Source: Protula sp. h YS-2021
Lineage: Eukaryota; Annelida; Polychaeta; Sabellida; Serpulidae
Assembly (NCBI GenBank): GCA_949752745.1
Contig: OX457032.1
Span: 15,389,720 to 15,453,719, forward strand
DNA: 64,000 nucleotides
Reading direction: 5' to 3'
The notes under the pieces were generated by a model. It saw only the letters and a program-made list of their open reading frames with translations, made no database searches and was not told the origin of the DNA. This document shows, in pieces, positions 26,552 through 39,379 of this stretch. How positions within the stretch are numbered: the first letter of the stretch is position 1; every line of letters starts with the position of its first letter. The position numbers and the translations under genes were made by a program.

Positions 26552-27541
26552 CAGATATATTTTTTATTTTAAAAATGACATTAAGAGGGCAACAGGATTC
26601 ACAAAAAGCAAATGGTATTTTTAAAATAAAAGAAAAAACATATATTACACACTAGAAATGTATTTCCAAAATGACATCTCGCGTTTTATCAATTAAAGTA
26701 TTTTCATTCCGAACTTTTGAAGGACATCCTTAAAAATAAGGACAGATTAGAATACAACTCCTGGTAAAGAAATATACCAAGTAACAATAATTCGCCATTT
26801 CGCAATGATCAAAAGACTTGTTTATGTGCAACTCAGAACGAGGCTCGAATGTCTACACCAAAATTTATGGGTCTTCTGCTTTTATTCGGCAACAAAAAAT
26901 GAGACGTGTAAAACAGCAGAAACGTAACAGTATTTTGCAAACATGAACTATTTGTTTATCCTTTCATACCGGAACATTTTTTAACGAAATATCTTACAAA
27001 ACTACTTCACTGAAGTTGTCTATAATGCATATTTAGCCCTTTGAACTGCTTAAATAAACGGGAACTAAAATGGAATAACGCATTTTCACGTTTAATAGAT
27101 CAAAATTCCTGCGAAAGGAACCTTTCTAGATTGATTACGAAGTAAATCTGAGTATTGAGGGTTTTCCGGGGTTCTGACTAAAAAATAAAGGTTTTGTAGA
27201 GTTTTTGGACCTATCTAAAATAGGGCTTTTCGGGATTTCGCGACCATCAAATTCAATAATACTTAAATATGTGACGCATAAATTTATATCTACAAAAATT
27301 AATAAATCATAAAACACACACATTTTAAGTAGTTAGAATTTTAGAAAAAAAATCTGGGTAACATGTTATTGAAATTTATGAATCAAAATACCTAAATAGC
27401 CCTATGAGAATTGGTTCTTGTAAGAATCATATATTATCACCCACAAACTTCGTCAGTATGCTCTTAATATAAATGAAATGCAATAATGGTAAGTGAAAAT
27501 AACCTTTGAAAATTCACTTGTTTATTTGCCATACAAACATA
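26552..27541. other. Non-coding, no feature identified
   Basis: AT-rich. A stretch near 26770-26805 (AAGTAACAATAATTCGCCAT) resembles the head of the 27542-27870 MITE and may be a decayed relative. Confidence 0.4.
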
Positions 27542-27870
27542 CCAGTAACCTAGGACAATTCGCCACTTTTCAATGGTTTTTGCGCAATAACTCTCATGTT
27601 TTGGACGCGATCCGGATATGCTCTTGTATGTAGCAAATACAGAATTTTACACAAGTTTTGTGTTATGTGCGAAGTAAAATGTCGTAATTTACGAAAATGC
27701 CAGGCCGATGTATTTTTTCGGGCAGGATTTTCCAGCTGTAACTCGCCACTTTCCTATATCATCCCGAAATATAAATTTTAAGTGCAAACTGTAAGACTAT
27801 CAACTCGCTTGTCAAAATGACTGCTACGAGCTATAATACAGGTACATGGCGATTTGACCTAGGTTACTGG
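27542..27870. mobile_element. Tc1/mariner-type MITE
   Basis: The left end is CCAGTAACCTAGGACAATTC. The right end, read on minus, is CCAGTAACCTAGGTCAAATC. At least 18 of 20 terminal bases match. A TA lies just outside each end (27540-27541 and 27871-27872). It is 329 bp with no coding capacity. Confidence 0.8.
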
Positions 27871-28589
27871 TATATACTTAAGCGTAAGAGTTTGAAGACA
27901 CTGAAACTGGAATGCAGCCTTCTCTAAGCAAAGACTTCAAGAAGAAGACATTTGACCTGTGTTCCTTTTTTCCGCCACTAGATGGCGAATGAATCATTGC
28001 GAAATCGGGAATGAAGAGCTGACTTGGAGCTAAGCAAAGAGTAGCTGACTTGAAGCTAACGATGCTTAAAAACGTACTTTGACAAATGCTTTAAAATTTG
28101 GCTCTTTATTAACCCAGCCATTGCGTGCAACTGCAACAACTATTACAACCCAGACTGTTACTGTTAAGTATACAAATCGTTTGAGGAAGCCATTTTCTGC
28201 CTGGTGCTACTATTTACGGAGAAGTCTGACAACACTGTCGCTGCTCATTGGCAGCTCCACCGTTCAACGTATCGCTAAAATTTGACCTCTGGGTGACAGT
28301 GTGAGTCCGGACTTACACAAGAACAAAAACTGAGTTCCGTCCATGTTCTTTTATCTTTTATTCGTAACGCACAGTGACTTGGTTCACTGCAAAAAAGAAA
28401 TCATGCAATATTAAAGTACATGTATAATACCTAGAAACAAATGCACAATAATTCTAATAATTGTAAAAGAAATTTAAAAAAAAATAGCAAGTAAAATAAA
28501 GTAAAGAATACAAACCGAATGTTTGGGACCCAGACTTAATGTCTTTTCACTAAAGCGTCTCAGTCAGGACTAAATCAAAATTAAAATAA

Positions 28590-29578
28590 AATACCCGGGG
28601 GACATGTGATTTAAGTCATGTGAACACCTTCATCATACTATGGACAAAAGAAAACGACATGAAGATAAATGCAAATAAAACAAAGGAGATGATCATAGCC
28701 TTTGGAAATCAAACACAAGCAAAAAATATTTCACCGATTACAATAGCAGGACAACCGATAGAAAGAGTTAACACTCCAAAACTAGGGAGGCGTGACCATA
28801 CAAAACAATTTGAAATGGGACATACATGTTACCGACATGATAAAGAAAACACGAAAAAAAAACTGTATTGTCTCACCATCTTAAAAAGATCTGCAGCTTC
28901 CAAGAAAGACTTGCTCAATGTGTATAAATCAATTGTGAGACGTCAACTAGAATACGCTATACGAGCATGGAACACATGTCTAACTGAAGAATTAAGTAAA
29001 AGCATTGAAACAGTGCAAAAGCGAGCCGTAAAAATAATAAAACCCAATCAACTATATATTGAAAGCCTAAAAAAACTAAACATCCAAACTCTTGAAGATA
29101 GAAGAAAAGACACATGCCGAAGATTCTTCCTGAAGATCCAAGATGATAGTGACAAGATACACCACCTGCTACCCATTACAAGAAAAAAACTGTAACATGA
29201 GAAATATTGAGAAACTGCCAGTACCACAAGTTAATACCAATCGTTATAAGAACTCGTTCATTCCTTACTGCCTCTTTAATATTCAATTTCAATTCTCTAC
29301 TTAGGTGCTTTTTCGTAGAAGCAAGGAATGAAAAGAGACGTACATTCTGATTATCTATTAAAATAAAACATATAGAAAGAGCAGTCGTTAAAGAAAACGA
29401 AAATCTAAGAAATGTTCTATAGAATCTGTGTACGATAGTCTTGTATCCATGTAGAAGTATATCATAGTTTTGTTTCTATGTAGAAATATGCATGCATTTT
29501 TGTCATTTTTCTATCTTTCGAAAGCAATTCAACTATCTAGTTGCAAGTTTCGATAAATAAAATATCTATCTATCTGTC
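28590..29578 (+). mobile_element. LINE 3' fragment (Jockey/CR1-like), with ATCT tail
   Basis: The open stretch 28620-29195 (191 residues) looks like the end of a non-LTR reverse transcriptase. It has ENDMKINANKTKEM, then SIVRRQLEYAIRAWNTCL and ETVQKRAVKII, typical of the region after the catalytic core. A 3' UTR of about 380 bp follows, ending AATAAAATATCTATCTATCT, the short tandem tail common for such elements. The upstream palm is missing, so this is a 5'-truncated insertion. Confidence 0.75.
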
Positions 29579-29884
29579 AATACTTATAACCAATGGGAAA
29601 CCAAAAACACGTAAAATATTCATTAACACATTCAATTTTAACCGCCGAAAAATATTCAGTAAAGAATCACACAGCTGTCAAGCAGGTTTAAACACAACGG
29701 CCCTCAAACAATGAAGCCCTCACTTGAAAAAATAATGTTTGACCCGAATGAATAGGGAAGAAAATGAGTTGTATTAGGTGTCAAACTTACATTCCACTTT
29801 CAAGGCCATTTTACTGTTTATATTTAATATGAGATGTTTTTGTTTGATGCATATGACGTTTGACGTTAAAATGAACCTGTCCAC

Positions 29885-29955
29885 ACCAGGACTTGAACAC
29901 GCAACCTCACGCACCATGGTCAACACTCCTGATCGCTGAGTTACGGCGGCCACCG
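29885..29955 (-). mobile_element. tRNA-like SINE head
   Basis: On minus, an A-box-like TAACTCAGCGATCAGG (29928-29943) and a B-box-like GGTTGCGTGTTCAAGTCC (29889-29906) are correctly spaced. The acceptor arms do not pair well and no CCA-ready tRNA is visible, so a SINE head or tRNA pseudogene is most likely. Confidence 0.45.
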
Positions 29956-31809
29956 ACTTGACGACTTACGTATAGCGGCATAAATAAAAATCAATATTTA
30001 TTAAAGCTCACTGAACCGACCAAGAATGACATAAATTTGTCGAATAAAACGCATTCTTTTTTAACTTCATTCCACAGTGACTAGGCGTTACATACACACC
30101 TACACAGAAATGTCACCTCTTAAACTAATGGATTAAGAAATGTTCATTTCACCGGTGGCTTGTTTGCCAGTAGGCAAGTTGGCTGGTGGCTGCTTGACAT
30201 GTGGCCACTTGTCTGGTGGCCAGTTATTTTACACCCGTTCTAAGTCGATAAAAATTTGCTATCTGGCGTCCTAACAGTAAATTTTTGGCTTGCTCAGCTA
30301 GACAGTTTGACTGCAAAACAACTTTTAACTGAAGTTTTTAATTTCGAAAATACTGGCTTGTAAACTATGAAGCAAACCACTGTGGAGTTTCCAGTTTGTT
30401 AACTTTGGTTATTGCGATCTGTAATAAAACTTTTGTGTAATATTACAGCAAATATAAATGTTGAAGGAGTTCCATCCATTGCTGTGTTTGAAATGCGATG
30501 TTAACTAACCGATGAGTCAGCGTCGGAGCGGTGTCAGTCCATTGATACAACCATACCCAACTAATCGAGATCCAAAAAATCGAAATTTCACTGTCGTAAT
30601 GTTTTTATTACGAAGGATCAAGTTCAGATGAATGCCATACTTTTTAATCTGATTTATCTTTAGTAGTATCTCTTTGTATACTTTAAGTTCCATCTTCTTT
30701 TGTTTACGTGTAACGGTTTGCGGATTTGGCCTATTCCTGGACGGGGATGTTCTGGGTTTCGCCAAACCTGCTTTCGTTCGATAAATACTGTCCGACTACA
30801 GAGAGTGTCGGTTGCAGGTAATTTACAGTGAGGTTATTTTTAGCAACTTACTCAAAAATCTGATCTCAGGAGTTGTTCTCATGGTCATTTTATATTCTGT
30901 CGGCGATTTTTAACTTTCAATGCCCTGTTTCTGGCAAAGGGAAGAAGGACGATGGAAAGATGAAGCTTTGCTATCCACAGAGCCGACTCGATGCACACTG
31001 TTTGCTGACAATGAGGGAAACCCTCCAGATGACAGTTCTGAGTTATTACGCTTTAAAACATACATGACGTCATAACTCGCAAAGATGACGCCATGATGAC
31101 GCCATAGGTACAACTTGGCGTCAAAGTCAAAAAATTTTAACGGGTGCCTCAGATCACCTCGTCCTTTATACATGTGCCACGTTTGGCTTTTCTAGCTTCA
31201 ACGGCCTAGCTTTAGATGTCTGGAAACCGACTGACCTTTTTCGCAACTTGGCCTTGACCAATAAGGTCAAGGTCAAAAATTTTTATCTGGTGCACCACTT
31301 CAGATGAGTTCAGTTTGGTTGGTCTAGCTTCAGCGGTCTTGGAGGAGTTGTCTGGAAACTGATTTGGCTGAAGAAGAAAACAAAATTTTAAAGGGGAGGA
31401 AAAAAATAGGTGAGGAATTCGAGCCAGTCCATCCCCGTTTGATATTTTAAATACCAAGTGGTAATAACAGGGGGTGCGTGTTCTTTGCGGTTTATATCGC
31501 AAAATTTTATTATGGATCGCAATAACCAATGTTTAACTTGTTGATAAACCCATACTGATGGCTTCGTAGTCTATGAGAAAATATTTTCGAAGTTAAAGCG
31601 TATCTGTTACCTCCTGTGCCCATGGAGAGTGGCTACCGTTGTGTACAGGACTCATAATAGCGGCGGGTTATCTCGATTATGGAGGGTGCAGATCAAAGCA
31701 GATACAGCCCTGCAAACACGTGATCGAGAGGCTTTGTCAGCGACACGTGACATAAGACTCGACACTTTGTCGACACCTGTCGCTGCAGTAAGTGACATGT
31801 AACCTTTCC
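29956..31809. other. Non-coding stretch with local repeats
   Basis: GGTGGC/TTGGC-rich tandem words lie at about 30150-30225. A diverged tandem pair lies at about 31108-31225 and 31240-31365, sharing CAACTTGGC, GTCAAAAA-ATTTT and CTAGCTTCA-CGG words. No gene recognised. Confidence 0.5.
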
Positions 31810-34530
31810 GCAGACACGACAAGGCAAAGTGAAGACCGTCGCAGTCGCAGACCTCCCTGATTATGTAAGGAATATATTCAATGAAGCCTGTGTTCATTTG
31901 AACATCACACAGAGAGACGATTTAAAGAATCTGTTGCTGAAATATGTAGAAATATTCTCGAGAGATGATTTAGATGTGGATTACACCACTTCTACACAGC
32001 AGGAAATTAAAACACAAGAAGGTTTTTAATGAATCAAACAGAGACTGCCTCCTTTTCCGTTACATCAACAGTAATAGATTGACAAACAAGTGAAAGCCTT
32101 ACTCAAAAAGGGATACATATCGCTTTCAAACTCATCTTGAAGCGGCAATGTTTTGTTAGTAAAAAAGAAAGACGGCTGTTACAGAATATGCATCGTTTAA
32201 AGAAAATTAAATTCGGCGACCATAACAGATGCTCGTCCTATACCCCCAATATTATAGGTGGAGGAAAAATTAAGACTAGCCTGGATAAAATTAGTGACAT
32301 CAAGGATTTTTGTAGACTTATAACTGAAAAAGAGTTTCGACAATGTTTGGGTCTGATAAATTACTACAGGACATTTATACAAAATTACGCCAACATCGCA
32401 CAACCTTTGAACAAACTCCTGATGAAAAATGTAATGTTTAAATGGACTGAAGATCAGTAAAAATCGTTTCAAGAATTAAAACAACGACTTGTGTCAGCAC
32501 CTATTATGTCCTTACCGACAGAGAATGGAAAGTATGTTTTGATTAGAGATAGTTCAAATTTTGCAATTGGAGCCGTGTTAAGCCAAATCAAGCTGATGAA
32601 GAAAGATTAATTCTTAGTCGTCAAAAAACCTTAAGGAGTTTTGATAAAAACTACTTTCTCACCAGAAAAGAACTATTGAGTATCATTTACCCGTCACGTT
32701 TCAGGATTTATTTAATAGATACAAAGTTCTTGATAAAGATTGATCACATAAGTTTAACATAGCTTTTGACTTTTTAAGAACTCAACCCACAACTAACGGG
32801 ATGGTTTGAGTTGCTATCTCAATTCGATTCTGAGATAGAATGTGAGAAGCAGATAAGATAGAAACACTCGTATATGCACACAAGGTGAAATATAAGTGCT
32901 CATTATGTCTTGGCCTAACCTTTAGAATCAAAGCGTTACCCCCTATTTTTATGTTACTGGGTTAGTCATTCGTCCTTTGAGTAAACCCCTATTTTTTGCT
33001 ACAAGTATACTCTTCTATCCACCGTCCTTTGTGACCTGAGGGTGGATGTGAGCGTTTTATTTTATTTTTATATTGTACTTGGTTATTTGAAGTTGGTTTA
33101 TTCTGTTAGTTCACTTATTTCTTTTATTTTTGACCAGGACTTGAACGTTATGAATTTTTGTTTGATTTAATAGATTGTTCAGATGTAGTGACTTTTAGGT
33201 TCAAGTTGTTTTTTAACTCTTGCAGTGAACAGCAGTTGAATGACCACGCGAGTTCAGAATAAAGGATTTCGAAATTTTGTACGGTTATTTTTCTGTCCTA
33301 TGAGAACGACACATAGAGTATACACCAGGCACCAAGATTAACAATGCGGATGCATTAACCAAGTGTAGATCAAAAGATTGCCTTTGTAAATACAACTGCA
33401 GTGACCTTACCGACGAATACTTTATTGTTTACCCTTGTTCACAAAGAAGAGCGGGAGAGATTTTAAAGCTTGTGGAGACATGAGAGGAATCTAAAGGTCA
33501 AACAATGGATAATACCTACCTTAATGCTGTGTTTTCTCATCGATGGACTAACGAAAGCCTCAAAGACACTCAAATGTATGACATTGACATTGAAGTAGTT
33601 ATTTGTGCATTAAACAAAGGGGTTGTACCAAAGGTTTTTCGTGAAGAAATGTTACAGTCTTACCACGATCACAAAGTTTCTGGTTATTTTGCTCCAAGTG
33701 TATAAGCTGGTTCTAAAAAATACTAGTGGCCTGAAATGTTGTCATATGTGAAGAATTATATCCAATCATGTCCGTACTGGCAGAAAAAGAAGAATTACAA
33801 AAGGACTTTCTGGGCAGAACTTCATAAATGTGTCATCGGAAGCCCTTTTGAGAGAGTTTGAATGGATCTTTTAGGTCCCTTACCAGTTACTTACAATGGT
33901 AATGACTGTATTTTGGTGATTGACTACTGCTTTGCAAAATGGGTAGAAGCTAATCCTATCAAGGCTCAATCCACGGATGTTACCGCAGAAGCTTTCTGCA
34001 GTGAATGGGTGACAATGCATGGTGCACCTTTGAAATTACTTACAGATGCTGGAAGTAAATTCACTTCGAGTCTTGTTCAAGAAATTTGCAAAACGTTAGA
34101 GATGAAAAATTGCAAGCCATAATCAGAAGATCGATCAGCACGGTTCTGTAGAGATAATCACTTTTTTTTGTCACAGATGCTATCAAAGATTGAATACTTA
34201 GATCCATACAAGTGGGATGCATATTTACCGTTTCTGACAATGGAAAATGCAAGGAACAACTAAATGTCTGGCAAGGACCTTATTTTGTCGGCAAATCATT
34301 ATCGAGTTTGTATACCGAATACAAGTAAATTTGAGTAGTACAATAGTACAAGAATTATTCACCACAATCAGTTAAATCCTGCATTTATTAGGGATCTTAT
34401 TTGTAAATTAGATTGGGTGGAAACTTCTGTAAGAAGCTATCAACAAGTTATCAAGAAGTTACCAAGTAGGAAGTAGGAAACAAATAGAAACGTTTCCTGG
34501 AATTCCAGTTCGTCGAAGCAAAAGACATAA
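31810..34530 (+). pseudogene. Decayed Ty3/gypsy pol (412/17.6-like)
   Basis: Pieces of a gypsy polyprotein appear in order in several frames. These are the pre-RT region (31829-32029, ending before GYIS-like debris), the RT start (about 32100-32230), then a jump to the RT thumb and tether (LGLINYYRTFIQNYANIAQP, 32345-32405). RNase H follows (SNFAIGAVLSQ, about 32546-32590), then a TPGTKINNADALTK segment (about 33320-33362). The integrase zinc region is at 33505-33705. The integrase core is at 33862-34122, with MDLLGPLP and LLTDAGSKFTS. The RT catalytic core is deleted. About 400 bp of unrelated sequence interrupts RNase H (32880-33300). No LTRs identified. Confidence 0.8.
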
Positions 34531-35105
34531 ACGTAAACATTAAATGTTTACATATATATGCGATTATATTCACTTTTCCACAACATTTTCTGCTTTTAAA
34601 CAAGTTTTGAATAATAATTTATAAAATTAAAAAGTGTGCATTTAATTTCCAGCGATATTTATTAAAACCACTTTCTAATATCCTTCGAGTGTCTCATCTT
34701 CGATTTACCACAGCAACGGATGAAGTTGCTCCGAATCCAAACAAACAACTGTAACTGTAACATGCTATCTGCCTAGTGCTCTCTTCACTCACTTAATCAC
34801 ACACCCATACACTCATTTAATTCATACTTCCTGTATCATACAATTAGTTTCCCTGAATACGATTCATACAGAAACAACCATTTGCTGTAAAATTCTACAC
34901 AATGTGGCTGCCTGCCAGTATCAGCCTATATATATAAATACTAACCTATTAAGTTATATATATGGGCACTTGTGTAAATAATATGTTAGTTGTTCGTTTG
35001 TTCTGTCGTTGTTTTTTGTTCCTTGTTATAATGCCGTATTTTTATGGTACGAAAAATATTGACACAGCCATGGAAAGGGTACGAAAGAATGAAGCTTATG
35101 TAAGC
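34531..35105 (+). other. Spacer between gypsy remnant and Tx1-like LINE
   Basis: AT-rich, no ORF. It may include the 5' UTR of the following LINE. Confidence 0.4.
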
Positions 35106-35116
35106 CCAGTTTATCA

Positions 35117-35870
35117 ATTAAACTAATATCTAAAAACTGTCGAGGATTGGCCGATTATAACAAAAGAAATGAATTACTCCACTGGTTAAAAAATAGTAAG
35201 TACTGGGAATTTGATTTCATAATGCTACAAGAAACACATAGTAAAGAGAAAGACATTTGGAGCTGGGAAAAAAATTGGGCTATGTTTAGGAAACACGATA
35301 AGCTCATTTTTTCGCATGGCTCTAGTAAAAGTAAAGGGGTATTAACTATTGTTAAAAGTGATTATGTTAAATTTATTTCCAGCGAATTTGTAAGCAAGGA
35401 CGGTAGAGTAATCGTTATTGACCTAAAAATTGAGGAAGTGAGCTACTCCATATTCAACATTTATGCACCAAATCTCGAATGTCAACAAGAACAACAGGAG
35501 TTTTATGATCGAATCGGTAACATGATCCAGGAAAGAGAGGACAACAAAATAATTATTGGTGGTGACCTGAATGTTATCTTAGATGGCAACTTGGACAGAA
35601 CTCCGATAAATACTAAGACATATAAAGGGGTGGAAACAATTAAGGAACTTTTGGAACAATACAACATAACTGATCTATGGCGGATAAAAAACCCTGGGGA
35701 AAAACGCTTTACTTGGCTTAGGGCAAAACCAAATTTAATACAATCTCGACTTGATTATTGGTTAACTTCCCGTGATATAAACTTTTCTGCAAATACAATA
35801 GATATAATCCCTGATTACTAATCCGATCATAGCGCTATTGTGTTATCTGTAAAAATCCCTAACTCTGAAA
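35117..35870 (+). pseudogene. APE-type endonuclease domain of the Tx1-like LINE
   Basis: This domain nicks target DNA to prime reverse transcription. Motifs in order are ISKNCRGLADYNKR, FIMLQETHS (metal-binding Glu), IFNIYAPN, IIGGDLNVI (Asp and Asn), SRLDYWLTS, and SDHSAIVLS (catalytic Asp-His). A TAA at 35819-35821 falls between PDY and the SDHS motif. The homology clearly continues past it, so the stop is a mutation. There is no Met at the true domain start, which begins about 10 codons before the first usable start. Confidence 0.85.
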
Positions 35871-36070
35871 GGAGCCGTGGTCCAGGTTATTGGAAATTTA
35901 ATGCAAATTTATCAAGTGATACCGAATGCGTTCAAAGCATAAAAGCACTTGTCTTGAAATTCACACATGAGTTACGGCTTTTGGACCCGCATCTGAAATA
36001 GGAATATATTAAGCATGAAATAAGAAAAGAGACCATTAGGTACTCAAAACTAAAATCATATACAAAGAAA

Positions 36071-38434
36071 TTGGAAAAACAAAATTTGACAAAAACTTTA
36101 GAAACTCTATATACCAGTCTTCAGAAGGGAAATATAAGCCAAAATGAACAAGATGAAATCTTTAGTGAAATCGAAACAATTAATATGGAACTAGAGCGTA
36201 TGGGACATTATACCCGTAGCAAGGCATATTACCTAGAACATGATGAAAAAAACTCAAAAGTATTCTTTGCAATTGAGAAAAGAAATTACGAACAGAAACA
36301 TACTAAAAGGCTCATCGACAAAGATAGGGAAGATGTAGAACAACCCCAGAAAATATTAGAGACAAATGCTCGCTTTTATAAAAATTTGTATCAAAAGAAT
36401 GGCGAACTGTCAAAGGCTTTTTATGACTATTTCTTTGAGTCTAGAAATATTCCCAAGATACCCGAAGTCCATGCTGAAATGCTTAATACTGAATTAACAA
36501 GACAAGAGCTTTTAAGTGTCATTAATAACATGAAGAAAAACAAATCTGCAGGTACTGATGGCATGACGGCTGAATTTTATCAGTTTTTTTAGATATCAGA
36601 TAGTCGATTTGCTACTAGAATCATGTTCATACAGGTTTGAGAGAGAATATCTCAGTGTTGAGCAAAGAAGAGGGATTATAAGGCTTATCTCCAAAAAGGA
36701 CAAAGACTTAGTGTATCTGAAAACTGGAGACCTAAAAGTCTTCTAAATGTCGATATGAAAATATTAACTCAAAGTATAGCCCATAGATTTCAGAAAGTAC
36801 TACCGATAATTATCGGCAAAGAACAAAATGGCTTTGTTAAAAATAGATTTATCGGTCTCAGTATAAGAACACTTATTGATAGTATTGATTTCTTGAAAAG
36901 AAATAATCTCGGGGGGGGGGGGGGGGGTTGGCATTTATCGATTTTGAAAAAGCGTTTGATAAGCTAGATTGGGACTTCATAGACAAATGCCTGGAGTGTT
37001 TCAATTTTGGCAATAGCATACAGAGGTGGGTTAAAATCATATATACAAAAATTGAAAGCTGTACAATAAATAATTGTTATACAAGTCCATATTTTGAAAT
37101 AAAAAATGGAGTAAGACAAGGAGATCCTCTCTCAGCACTGTTATTTCTCATAGCGGTTGAAATCTTAGCAATTTCGACAAGAAAAAATAACAATATAAAA
37201 GGTATTAAGGTAAATAATATTGAGACGAAATTCAGCCTTCTGGCCGGTGATACAACCTTATTACTAAGCGATATAATTTCTTTAAGAAATGTATTAAATG
37301 TGTTTGTTATGTTTTACTATACTTCTGGTCTGAGAGTAAATATTGAAAAGTCAGAGATATTGCAAATTGGTAGAGCGCCAATGAGATTTCTTGAAAAGAA
37401 ACCTTTTAGATTTAAATGGACAGAGGGTGATGTAGTGTCTTTGGGCATACGTTATTTTAATGACATTGAAAAGATCACTGATGTTAATCTCAGAGATAAG
37501 CTGACAAATTTCAAACAAACGTTGCATAACCGGTCAAAATTTTATATGACATTGAAAGGGAAAATAACTAGTATTAAGAACCTGGCGCTTCCAAAAATCC
37601 TTTTTGTAACCAATGTCCTTTACATTCCCAACTGGTTCATTCATAAAGTAAATTCAGTGTTAGACCAATTCCTCTGGGAAGGAAAGCCGCATAGATTCCA
37701 GAAGAATGTCCTAATACAAGACTTTAAGGATGGTGGTCTTAGAAATTTAGATTATAACTCTTTTTTATGTGCACAAAAATCATGTGGGTAAAACGTGTTT
37801 TGGAAAATGAAAATACCCGAAGTGTGGCCTTTCTTAAAAAGTATCTTCCAAATTTGACATTATCGTACATGCTCTCTTGCGATACTGACCCAAAAAGGAT
37901 ACCTGACCATATCCCCAATTTCACCGCGATATCCTTTGTGCCTGGTATTCAGTGAATAACCCCTCTTACGACACAAGTTGCTTAACGCAACAGTGCATCT
38001 GGTTTAACAAGAATATTGTAATAAATCATGAGCCGATCTTTTATACTGAAATGGCGCGTAAAGGAATTATGTTTATAGTGGATCTGCTAGATGCAGAAGG
38101 GCGGTTTATGGAAGCAGGGGAAATTAAGAGCAACTTTAATTTAAATACAAATCTGTTAAAAATCATGGGGCTACTAAGTGCTATACCGAATGATTGGAAG
38201 AAAAGTATAAAACAAAATTGCAACGTAGACAAGGACACAATGGCACCAGTTCCCCAAATTGTACAGTTAACAACAGACACTATAACAAAAAACATAACGA
38301 AATTGAACTCAAAAGAGGTATATTGGTTAATTATAAAGAAAAAGTCAATAACGCCAAGCTGCATAAACAGATGGGAAAAAGATAACATTGTTTTAAACTC
38401 GTCCCAATGGAGAGAGATATTTGAAAAAAACTAG
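36071..38434 (+). pseudogene. Reverse transcriptase of the Tx1-like LINE
   Basis: It copies element RNA at the nicked site. Visible motifs are the palm entry KNKSAGTDGMTAEFYQFF (36540-36592, then a stop), KILTQSIAHRFQKVLP and QNGFVKNRF (36755-36860), AFIDFEKAFDKLDWDFI (36931-36981), and NGVRQGDPLSALLF (37108-37149). At the position where the catalytic F/YADD box is expected, it reads LLAGDTTLLL (37236-37265), so the first Asp of the pair is Gly. The tail has WEGKPHRFQK and DFKDGGLRNLD, as in the Tx1 clade. Several frameshifts and the lost Asp make it inactive. Confidence 0.85.
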
Positions 38435-39072
38435 ACAAAAAATGCAAAAAATACTATGATAAATTTTAAGATAATGCATAAAAATTATGCATCTGATTTC
38501 ATAGTATCCAAATTTGACCCAGATATTAAACCAATCTGTGAACAATGCAATAAAAAATGATATTGTTCACATTTGCGACATGTGTGGCAAGATTTACACC
38601 TTTTGGTCTTTGCTAGAAAAGTGGGTAAATAGTAACATAATAAGAGAGGGCCCAAAAATCAGTATTTGTAGAAGGAAAAAATTGCTTGGCTTATTGAAAG
38701 AAGATGTTGCAGTGCATTACCTGTTTACAATTGATTTTGTGCTCTTACAGGCCAGAATGTATATACACAAGAGTAATATTCATAAAGAAGATGTTTATTT
38801 TATAAATTTTTTTTAATAATACTTAGAAATGTTGTAATGACTAAAAAATTGGCATATTCGTCAGAGCATGTAAATTTTAAATACTTAGAGGAATTGTATT
38901 GTTTGTTATAGTCCTAACCCTCAGTTGCTAGTCTTTTTTTACGTCTTATATAACCCATGATCTGTGTCGGTATATTTACTACATACTCTAAAAATGTTTG
39001 CAGAGACATTTATTTTACGAAGATAATACCGTATGTACAAAGGACAATTTCTTACGGCGAAATAAAAAAAAA

Positions 39073-39379
39073 CTGTAACTTTTCAAAATTCTAAATTAAT
39101 AAGTAATTTCTTTCAAAATTACGAACAAAAAGAGAAAATGTGAAGCATATTATAGAGAACACAGCTTGAACAATGTTTTGATTCTGGATTGTGCAAATTG
39201 CTCCAATTTTAGCTGTTCAAAATTACCTTTGGAGCATCGTCTGCTGAAATTTTTGCTCGATTTCGAAGTGCTATTTTAGGATATTTTGCTCTTGTTATGT
39301 TTTATTTTTTGATCAAATTAGTTTCAAACACTTTTCAATTTTATTATATTATGGCGTTTAAACTTAATTTCTGTTATCG
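39073..39379. other. Non-coding spacer
   Basis: AT-rich, no feature seen. Confidence 0.4.

Larger units (their letters stand above)
35106..39072 (+). mobile_element. Tx1/L1-like LINE, near full length in the second ORF, inactivated
   Basis: An APE endonuclease (35106-35870) is followed by a reverse transcriptase (36071-37791) and a C-terminal region (37767-38816). The sequence becomes AT-rich and ends in a poly-A-like tract near 39061-39072. Frames are broken by stop codons near 35819, 36000 and 36590 and by a 16-base G run at about 36911-36926. No zinc-knuckle ORF1 was found upstream. Confidence 0.8.

Noticed and set aside
29885..29955. Functional tRNA gene
   Set aside because: Same reason: good box-like motifs, but no clean cloverleaf.
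31229..31330. Nuclear-receptor-type AAGGTCA sites
   Set aside because: They are part of a diverged tandem repeat; there is no promoter or gene next to them.
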